Made by a program: the position numbers and the translations under genes | In this document: positions 57,955 to 64,000 of the stretch, in pieces | Position numbering within the stretch: the stretch's first letter is position 1 | How the letters are laid out: each line of letters begins with the position of its first letter | Notes under the pieces: model-generated | Database searches by the model: none | Seen by the model: only the letters and a program-made list of their open reading frames with translations | What the model was told of the DNA's origin: nothing | Assembly (NCBI RefSeq): GCF_009687885.1 | Contig: NZ_BLAF01000043.1 | Span: 1 to 64,000 of the forward strand | Length of the DNA stretch: 64,000 bases | DNA from: Acrocarpospora pleiomorpha | Lineage (GTDB): Bacteria; Actinomycetota; Actinomycetes; Streptosporangiales; Streptosporangiaceae | Direction: 5' to 3'

Positions 57955-59460
57955 CTACTCCTCCTCGGTGAACACGGTCTCGCGGCGCTTGCGAATTGTC
58001 GGGAGGACGGTTACGACGAGCGCCGCCACGGCCAGGGCCAGGAGCACCGCGGAGATCGGTCGGGTCAGGAAGACCGACGCGTCGCCGCGGGAGATGATGA
58101 GCGCCCGCCGCAGGTTCTCCTCAACCAAGGGTCCGAGGACGAAGCCAAGCAGCAGTGGCGCCGGCTCGCAGCCGCACTTGATCAGGATGTAGCCCAGGAT
58201 CCCGAAGAATACGATCGCGTAGACGTCGTACGCGTTGAACCCCAGGGAGTATGTGCCGATCGCGGCGAACAGGATGATCATCGGGAACAGCACCTGGTAC
58301 GGGATGCGCAGCATGCGCACCCATAAGCCGATCAACGGCAGGTTCAGCAGCACGAGCAGCACGTTGCCGATCCACATCGACGCGATCAGGCCCCAGAACA
58401 GCGCCGGTTCGTCGGTGATGACGTTCGGGCCGGGGGTTATGCCGTGAACGATGAACGCGCCGACCATCAGTGCCATTACCGGATGGGCGGGCAGACCCAG
58501 AGTGAGCAGCGGGATGAACGACGTCTGTGCGGCGGCGTTGTTCGCCGACTCGGGGCCGGCGACGCCCTCGATCGCGCCGCGCCCGAACTCCTGCTGCCGC
58601 TTCGAGATCCGCTTCTCGACGGCGTACGAGGTGAACGAGGCCAGCACGTGGCCACCGCCGGGCAAGACGCCGAGTGCGGCACCGATACCGGTACCCCGCA
58701 GGATCGGGCCGACGATCCGGCGCCGGTCCTCGCGGGTCGGCCAGAGGTTCTTCACCTTGCCGATGACCGCCGTGCGGGTCTGCTCGTTCTCCAGGTTGCG
58801 CAGGATCTCGGCCACCCCGAACATGCCGACGGCGACCGACACGAAGTCGATGCCGCCGTACAGCTCGCGCTGGTCGAACACGAACCTGGGCATGCCGGTG
58901 TAGATGTCCTGGCCGACCGCGCCGAACAGGACGCCGAGCGCGATCATCGCCAGTGCCTTGAGCGCCGTGCCACGCGCCAGCGCGATCGACACGACCAGAC
59001 CGAGCACCACCAGCGAGAAGTATTCGGCCGGGCCGAATTTCAACGCGACGCGGGCCAATGGCGGGGCCGCGACGGCCAGGATGACGGTGGCCACCGTACC
59101 CGCGATGAAGGACCCGACCGCGGCGGCGGCCAGCGCCGCGCCGGCCCGGCCCTGCCGGGCCATCTCGTGCCCGTCCAGCGCGGTGACCGCCGCCGACGAC
59201 TCACCGGGCAGGTTGATCAGGATGGCGGTCGTCGAGCCGCCGTACTGTGCGCCGTAATAGATGCCGGCCAGCATGATCAGCGCCGTCACCGGCTCGAAGC
59301 TGAACGTGATCGGCAGCAGCATCGCCACCGTCGCCGTCGGCCCGATGCCGGGCAGCACGCCGACCGCCGTCCCGAGCAGCACTCCCACGAAGCAGTAGAG
59401 GACATTCTGGAGCAGGAGGGCGGTCGAGAAGCCCAGCGCGAGGTTGTCGAGAAGTTCCAT
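57955..59460 (-). CDS. tctA: Tripartite tricarboxylate transporter, large membrane subunit TctA
   Basis: A 501-aa integral membrane protein with about 11-12 helices. Family motifs GTAVGVLPGIGPTATVAMLLP and YGGSTTAILINLPGE near the N-terminus, and IPLLTLGLPAHPVMALMVGA in the middle. It imports carboxylates such as citrate with TctB and TctC, driven by an ion gradient. Confidence 0.95.
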   Translation of the reverse strand: MELLDNLALGFSTALLLQNVLYCFVGVLLGTAVGVLPGIGPTATVAMLLPITFSFEPVTALIMLAGIYYGAQYGGSTTAILINLPGESSAAVTALDGHEMARQGRAGAALAAAAVGSFIAGTVATVILAVAAPPLARVALKFGPAEYFSLVVLGLVVSIALARGTALKALAMIALGVLFGAVGQDIYTGMPRFVFDQRELYGGIDFVSVAVGMFGVAEILRNLENEQTRTAVIGKVKNLWPTREDRRRIVGPILRGTGIGAALGVLPGGGHVLASFTSYAVEKRISKRQQEFGRGAIEGVAGPESANNAAAQTSFIPLLTLGLPAHPVMALMVGAFIVHGITPGPNVITDEPALFWGLIASMWIGNVLLVLLNLPLIGLWVRMLRIPYQVLFPMIILFAAIGTYSLGFNAYDVYAIVFFGILGYILIKCGCEPAPLLLGFVLGPLVEENLRRALIISRGDASVFLTRPISAVLLALAVAALVVTVLPTIRKRRETVFTEEE

Positions 59461-59480
59461 GCCTCAATCCGGATGCCGCG

Positions 59481-59942
59481 TCAGAACCCTAGCCACGGAC
59501 CCCATAGCGGGATCCGCACCTGAAGTCCGACGACGAAGATGAGCGTGCCGGCAACGGTCAGCCCGGCGGTCACGGCCACGGCCGTGACCAGCCGTACGCG
59601 CGCGCTGGCCAGCGTGGTGAGCAGGGCGGTCACCGCGGACGTCGGTACGAATCCGAGGCCCCGGACGGTGAAGCCGAAGAACAGGACCGCGAGCACGATG
59701 AGGGCGACCGCACGCCAGGGGACCAGCCCGAACGAGACCACCTCGCCGGCGATGAATCCCTTGCTGACGATCGCCAGGCCCAGCACGGCCACGATCGCGC
59801 CGACCAGCAACGGGAAGGCACCGGGGCCCATCCGCAGCGGGGTGCCCAGCTCGTAGCCGAGCGACCCCACCACGAACGCCCCACCGATCAGGACGAAGAT
59901 TCCCCCGGCGATGACGTCCGGGAAGGACCGGCGGCGCTCCAC
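59481..59942 (-). CDS. tctB: Tripartite tricarboxylate transporter, small membrane subunit TctB
   Basis: A 153-aa protein with four helices, GPGAFPLLVGAIVAVLGLAI being the family-typical stretch. It lies 1 bp after tctC and 20 bp before tctA. Confidence 0.92.
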   Translation of the reverse strand: MERRRSFPDVIAGGIFVLIGGAFVVGSLGYELGTPLRMGPGAFPLLVGAIVAVLGLAIVSKGFIAGEVVSFGLVPWRAVALIVLAVLFFGFTVRGLGFVPTSAVTALLTTLASARVRLVTAVAVTAGLTVAGTLIFVVGLQVRIPLWGPWLGF

Positions 59943-59943
59943 C

Positions 59944-60951
59944 TCAGGAGGCCTTGACCCCGGCGTCGGCGATGACCTTTGCCCACGTGCCGAGCTGCTC
60001 TTCGAGCTTGGCCCGGTGCGCCTGCGGGGTCGCGTCCTCGGCCGGGACCGGCGCGGTGCCGAGCTTGGCCATCTGGTCGATGACCTTTTGGTCGGCCAGT
60101 GCCACCTTCAGCGCCTCGGACAGCTTCTGGACGACCTCCTGCGGCGTGCCGACCGGGACGTAGAGACCGTGCCACACGCTGACCTGGAGCTGGGGCAGCC
60201 CGGCCTCGGCCGTGGTGGGCAGGTCGGGCAGGCTCCGCACGCGCTCCGGCGTGGTGACCGCGTACGCCTTCACCTCGCCGGCGGAGATCTGGCCGCTGGT
60301 GTTGGTCGTCTGGTCGCACATGAAGTCGACCTGGCCGCCGACGAGGTCGGTCAGCGCGGGGCCGGTGCCTTCGTACGGGACCTCCTGGAGCTTGACACCG
60401 GCGGCGGTCTGGAACAGCAGGCCGCACAGGTGGGATGCGGCGCCGATGCCGGCGTTGGCCAGCGTGACCTTGTCGGCGTTCGCCTTCACGTAGGTCACGA
60501 GGTCCTTGAGTGTCGCGGGCGCGAAATCCTTGCGGGCGACGATCGTCATCGGCACCTCGGTGACGAGCCCGATCATCTCGAAGTTCTCGAGCGGCTGGTA
60601 GCCCAGGTTCTGGTACAGGGCGGGCGCCGTTGACATCCCGATGTGGTGCATGAGCACGGTGTAGCCGTCGGGCTCGGCCCGCGCGACCTCGCCGGCGCCG
60701 ACCGTGCCACCCGCCCCCTCGACGTTCTGGACGACGATCTTGGTGCCGAGCTTGGCGGCCATCGGCTCGGCGATCATGCGGGTGACGGTGTCCGTCGGGC
60801 CACCCGCGCTGAACGGCACGACGAACGTGATGTTCTGGTCCGGGTAGCCGCCGGTGGCGCTTCCGCTGGTGGCACCTCCGTTGCTGGAGCAGGCGGCGAC
60901 GAGCGAAACGACGCCGATCGCAGCGATCCAGTACCTGCTGGTCGTTCTCAT
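59944..60951 (-). CDS. tctC: Tripartite tricarboxylate transporter solute-binding lipoprotein TctC
   Basis: A 335-aa Bug-family receptor. Lipobox VAAC (Cys about 22), then YPDQNITFVVPFSAGGPTDTVTR and the NVEGAGGTVGAGEVARAEPDGYTVL signature. Start at ATG 60951 gives the signal peptide MRTTSRYWIAAIG. It is divergent from tctD, sharing a 177-bp control region with direct repeats. Confidence 0.93.
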   Translation of the reverse strand: MRTTSRYWIAAIGVVSLVAACSSNGGATSGSATGGYPDQNITFVVPFSAGGPTDTVTRMIAEPMAAKLGTKIVVQNVEGAGGTVGAGEVARAEPDGYTVLMHHIGMSTAPALYQNLGYQPLENFEMIGLVTEVPMTIVARKDFAPATLKDLVTYVKANADKVTLANAGIGAASHLCGLLFQTAAGVKLQEVPYEGTGPALTDLVGGQVDFMCDQTTNTSGQISAGEVKAYAVTTPERVRSLPDLPTTAEAGLPQLQVSVWHGLYVPVGTPQEVVQKLSEALKVALADQKVIDQMAKLGTAPVPAEDATPQAHRAKLEEQLGTWAKVIADAGVKAS

Positions 60952-61030
60952 ATCGCGGCCTCCTCGGCAGCGCATGCGCATTCGTCGGTGAGCGCGCGGC
61001 CTCAGTGTCGGCTGGCAGGGACGCGGATGG

Positions 61031-61082
61031 TGTCAGAGAAATCCCAAGGAATGCGCCGGATGTCAGAGAAATCCCAAGAATT
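61031..61082. promoter_or_regulatory. Direct repeats between tctC and tctD (putative TctD site)
   Basis: TGTCAGAGAAATCCCAAG occurs at 61031-61048 and again at 61061-61078, 30 bp apart, followed by GAAT and AATT. Identical repeats about three helical turns apart between a transporter operon and its OmpR-type regulator suggest an operator. Confidence 0.6.
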
Positions 61083-61128
61083 GAAGGGCTAACACGAGCT
61101 TCGGTCCGGGCCGTACAATCCTGCAGAT

Positions 61129-61812
61129 ATGCGGATCACCATCATCGAGGATGACGACCGCGTGGCCCGGGGTCTGGTGACCGTCCTGACCCAGGCGGGT
61201 TTCGAGGTCCACCGCATCGCCACCGCCGCGGAGGCCGTGCGTGCCTCCCCATCCGATGTGGTCCTCGTCGACCTGGGCCTGCCCGACGGCGACGGACTCG
61301 ACGTGATCCGCAAGCTGCGTGACCGCCCGGAGACCGCCGTCATCGCCGTGACAGCACGATCGGAGGAGCACGAGCGGGTCCGTGGCTTACGTGCCGGCGC
61401 CGACGACTACATCGTGAAACCGTTCGGCATCCCGGAGTTGCTGGCCCGGATCGACGCCGTCCTGCGACGCACCCGGGTGGCTCGTGCCCTGAGCCACCCG
61501 GACGAGCCGCTCGTCCTCGGCCCGATGCGGATTTGCTTCGGCACCCGCGAGGTCACCATCGACGGCACGTCTGTGACCTTGACCCGCAAGGAGTTCGAGC
61601 TGCTCCTGCTGCTGGCCCGGCGGGCGCCGAACGTGGTGAGCCGCGACGTCATCCTCGACCAGATCTGGGGCGCGACCTGGGAGTCCTCGAGTCGCACCTT
61701 GGACACCCACATCGCGGCGTTGCGGCACAAGCTCGGGCCGGCCGTACTCATTCGCACGATCCACGGGGTCGGCTATCGGCTCCAGGCCGACCAGCCGGAG
61801 CTGATCGGCTGA
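61129..61812 (+). CDS. tctD: OmpR-family response regulator TctD
   Basis: A 227-aa regulator. Receiver with EDD at the start, phospho-acceptor in VLVDLGLPDGDG and Lys in IVKPFGI. Winged-helix domain about 130-222 (LTRKEFELLLLL, GVGYRL). A -10-like TACAAT (61114-61119) ends 9 bases before the ATG and no ribosome binding site is visible, so the mRNA may be leaderless. Confidence 0.92.
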   Translation: MRITIIEDDDRVARGLVTVLTQAGFEVHRIATAAEAVRASPSDVVLVDLGLPDGDGLDVIRKLRDRPETAVIAVTARSEEHERVRGLRAGADDYIVKPFGIPELLARIDAVLRRTRVARALSHPDEPLVLGPMRICFGTREVTIDGTSVTLTRKEFELLLLLARRAPNVVSRDVILDQIWGATWESSSRTLDTHIAALRHKLGPAVLIRTIHGVGYRLQADQPELIG

Positions 61813-61818
61813 CGCGCC

Positions 61819-63249
61819 GTGCACCGCCGCCTGCTCGTCGTCCTGGTGCCCCTCGCGGTGCTGCTCATCGCCGCGCTCGGGGTGCCGCTCAGCGTCACCG
61901 TGGCCGAGCGGGAGATGCAGGAGACGTACGTCGACCGGCTCAACGACGTCGGCCGGTTCGCGCCTCTGGCCGAGACCACGCTGTCAACCGGGCGGACCGA
62001 GGCGCTCCATCAGGAGCTCGCGCGCTACCAGGAGCTGTACGGCATCCCGGTCGCGGTGATCGACACCTCGGGCAAGGTGCTGCTCGGACCAGCCGGTGCG
62101 TACCGGGAGGCGGCGCGGGCCGAGTCGGCGTTGCCCCGGATCGTGACCGCGGCGCTGGCCGGGGCGAGGTCCGAACCGTCCGGCGAATGGGCGCCGTGGA
62201 ACGACTCCGCACTCGTGGTCGCGGAGCCGGTGGGCCGCGACAGCGAGGTTGTCGGCGCGGTCGTGACGATTTCCGATCTGTCGAAGACGCGCTATCGCAT
62301 CCTCGTGCGATGGGCCCAGCTCGCCGGGCTCGGGCTGCTGCCGTTGATCGCGCTGGTGGCCGTCGCCTGGCCGGTATCGGCGTGGGTACTGCGGCCGGTG
62401 CGGGAGCTGGACGCGGCGAGCTCGCGAATCTCCCAGGGCGACCTCACGATTCGGGCGGACGCCGAGGCCGGCCCGGTCGAGCTGCGACGGCTGGCAGAGT
62501 CGTTCAACACCATGATGGACGCGGTCGAGAACGCCGCGCAGCGGCAGCGGGCGTTCGTGTCCGACGCGTCGCATCAGTTGCGCAACCCGCTGACCAGCCT
62601 CCGGCTCGCTGTGGAGAGTCTGGAGCCGCATCTGCGCGCGGACGGCAACGGGCGGCAGGTGTACGACGTCGCGGTCGACGAGCTGAAGGCGATGCAGCGG
62701 ATGCTGAACTCGTTGCAGGCCAGCGCGCGAATGGAGAGCATACGCACGGCGTCGCCGGTGGATCTCGACGCGGTGCTGGCGACGCGGGTGGACCGGTGGC
62801 GGGCGTTGACGGCGACAGCGGGGCAGACACTGGCGGTCGACGTACCGCCGGGGCTGCGGTTGCTGGAGCCGCCGGGCGGACTGGGCAGCATCCTGGACGA
62901 GCTGATCAGCAACGCGTTACGGCTATCGGACGCGCAGGTAGTGGAGGTGAGCGCCCGAGTCGTCCCCGGCGGTACGGCCACCGGAGCCGGAGGCGTGGTC
63001 ACGATCGCGGTCCGTGACGACGGCCAGGGGATCGACGCGTCCGAGCGGGCCCAGGCGCTACGACGGTTCTGGCGATCGCCGCGGCATCAGAACGTGTCCG
63101 GGACCGGCCTGGGGCTGGCCATCTGCGCCGACCTGGTCGCGGCGGCCGGGGGCGAGCTGCGGCTGGAGGAGGGCCTGCCGCGTCCGGACGGGTCCGGGCA
63201 CGGATTCGCCGCGGTGGTCGCGTTGCCGCGGGTGGCGTCGCCGGCCTGA
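61819..63249 (+). CDS. tctE: Sensor histidine kinase TctE
   Basis: A 476-aa kinase, 6 bp after tctD. Helices about 7-27 and 165-190 enclose an extracellular sensor. HAMP follows, then phospho-His in SDASHQLRNPL (about 252) and the ATPase motifs DELISNALRLS, DDGQGI and GTGLGLAI. It probably senses the carboxylate imported by TctABC. Confidence 0.92.
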   Translation: MHRRLLVVLVPLAVLLIAALGVPLSVTVAEREMQETYVDRLNDVGRFAPLAETTLSTGRTEALHQELARYQELYGIPVAVIDTSGKVLLGPAGAYREAARAESALPRIVTAALAGARSEPSGEWAPWNDSALVVAEPVGRDSEVVGAVVTISDLSKTRYRILVRWAQLAGLGLLPLIALVAVAWPVSAWVLRPVRELDAASSRISQGDLTIRADAEAGPVELRRLAESFNTMMDAVENAAQRQRAFVSDASHQLRNPLTSLRLAVESLEPHLRADGNGRQVYDVAVDELKAMQRMLNSLQASARMESIRTASPVDLDAVLATRVDRWRALTATAGQTLAVDVPPGLRLLEPPGGLGSILDELISNALRLSDAQVVEVSARVVPGGTATGAGGVVTIAVRDDGQGIDASERAQALRRFWRSPRHQNVSGTGLGLAICADLVAAAGGELRLEEGLPRPDGSGHGFAAVVALPRVASPA

Positions 63250-63264
63250 GGCCCCGGGCCCGGG

Positions 63265-64000
63265 TCAGCGCTTGCGGTCGCGGAACCAGGCGGCCGCGCC
63301 CGGATGGAGCGGGATCGACGCGGTGGAGATCCCGGTACGCACGTTGATCCGCCACGCTTCGGGAACGGCTTCGGCGTCGTCGCGGCCGGCGGAGGTGATC
63401 GTGCCGGTGTGCGTGAAAATCGTGTCGGTGATGGCGTAGACCAGGTCATCGGGCAGGTCGTCGCGCACGAGAAACACGTTCGGCACAGCGACGGTGCGGA
63501 CGGCCGGGACGCCGGCGTAGGCAGTCGCGGGGATCATGGCCGGCGTGTAGGGACCTGGGAACGCCGTGAAGAGCGCGTCCGCCTGTGCGTCCAACGGGAT
63601 CAGCCGGATCGAGTGCCGCTGCGCCAGTTCCGTGATGGCGGGTGTCGGGACGCCGGTCAGGGAGAACATCGCGTCGATCTCGCCATCGCGCAGTGCCGCC
63701 GCCGATTCGGCCTGGCTGATATACCGACCGTCGGCATTCACCAGGCCGAGCTCCAGAACCCGCAGCGACATGAACTCCGTGCCCGAGTCACGCGCACCGA
63801 GGGACAGGCGCTTGCCCTCCAGGTCCCCGAACTCGTCGATCGCCGAACCGGCCATGACCACGAGATGCAGGTGACTGTCATAGAGCCGGCATATCGCCGA
63901 GAGCCCCTCAGGCACGCTGCCGTCGGTCGTGATCAGCGCGTCCAGGCTCGTCAGCCCAAGGTGCACTTCACCGGCCCGCAGCATCCGGATGTTGTCGGTG
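63265..64000 (-). CDS. TAXI-family solute-binding protein (partial at window end)
   Basis: At least 245 residues; the frame is open to the window edge, so the signal peptide and N-terminal lobe lie outside. TAXI marks: DLEGKRLSLGARDSGTEF, DGEIDAMFSLTGVPTPAI and the C-terminal HPGAAAWFRDRK. TAXI receptors serve TRAP-type transporters. Convergent with tctE. No permease gene is visible in the window. Confidence 0.88.
   Translation of the reverse strand, partial: TDNIRMLRAGEVHLGLTSLDALITTDGSVPEGLSAICRLYDSHLHLVVMAGSAIDEFGDLEGKRLSLGARDSGTEFMSLRVLELGLVNADGRYISQAESAAALRDGEIDAMFSLTGVPTPAITELAQRHSIRLIPLDAQADALFTAFPGPYTPAMIPATAYAGVPAVRTVAVPNVFLVRDDLPDDLVYAITDTIFTHTGTITSAGRDDAEAVPEAWRINVRTGISTASIPLHPGAAAWFRDRKR

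Overview
The window is high-GC actinobacterial chromosome. Gene content and style (GTG starts, ATGA stop/start overlaps, Tat signals, class E sortase, CrgA, PASTA kinase) point to a filamentous actinomycete, most likely Streptosporangiales; that placement is inference. The tRNA-Leu / fhaA-fhaB-pstP-rodA-pbpA-pknA-pknB / crgA block normally lies near the chromosomal origin, and a perfect DnaA-box sequence is present at 12505-12513.

Layout. 1-1800: a decayed LacI-type regulator, a 27-bp tandem array interrupted by a dispersed repeat, and a tRNA-Leu(CAG). 1886-10464: the growth and division signalling operon. 10470-14740: amidotransferase, a 51-aa membrane protein, sortase, CrgA, rhomboid protease, cyclophilin and a DUF5324-like protein. 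14861-20337: a secreted protein facing a two-component system, a Rieske protein and a DUF2235 hydrolase. 20297-29341: a catabolic regulon with a Liv-type ABC transporter, a TetR repressor, an acyl-CoA ligase, an alpha/beta hydrolase and a secreted PHA-depolymerase-like esterase, linked by a shared palindrome. 29401-30939: a cupin, two repeat copies, a phosphotransferase fragment and an intradiol-dioxygenase-like lipoprotein.

31039-49098 is the most notable part: about 16 tightly overlapping minus-strand genes that combine an AAA ATPase, a MoxR ATPase, a WD40/vWA-like protein, TPR-like partners, and a full ubiquitin-like conjugation set (E1, E2 carrying a ubiquitin-like domain, JAB peptidase, RING-like protein, a small possible modifier). 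It also holds a radical-SAM enzyme and a CHAT (caspase-like) protease. The E2 protein and the CHAT protease have related N-terminal domains (EAD1-like), which suggests the protease is recruited to the conjugation machinery by homotypic contact. It looks like a member of the MoxR-vWA/AAA 'ternary' conflict systems with a more elaborate ubiquitin-like arm than usual.

49238-57801: DUF72, a DUF916/WxL-like secreted pair, a Phd/VapC toxin-antitoxin pair, several decayed gene fragments, and a secreted three-domain GH5 cellulase. 57955-64000: a tripartite tricarboxylate transporter (tctCBA) divergent from its two-component system, then a TAXI-type solute-binding protein cut by the window end.

A recurring feature is short degenerate tandem duplication in and beside genes: the regulator relic, the histidine kinase linker, the E1 N-terminus, the tail of the small modifier candidate, and the 5' ends of two ternary-system genes.
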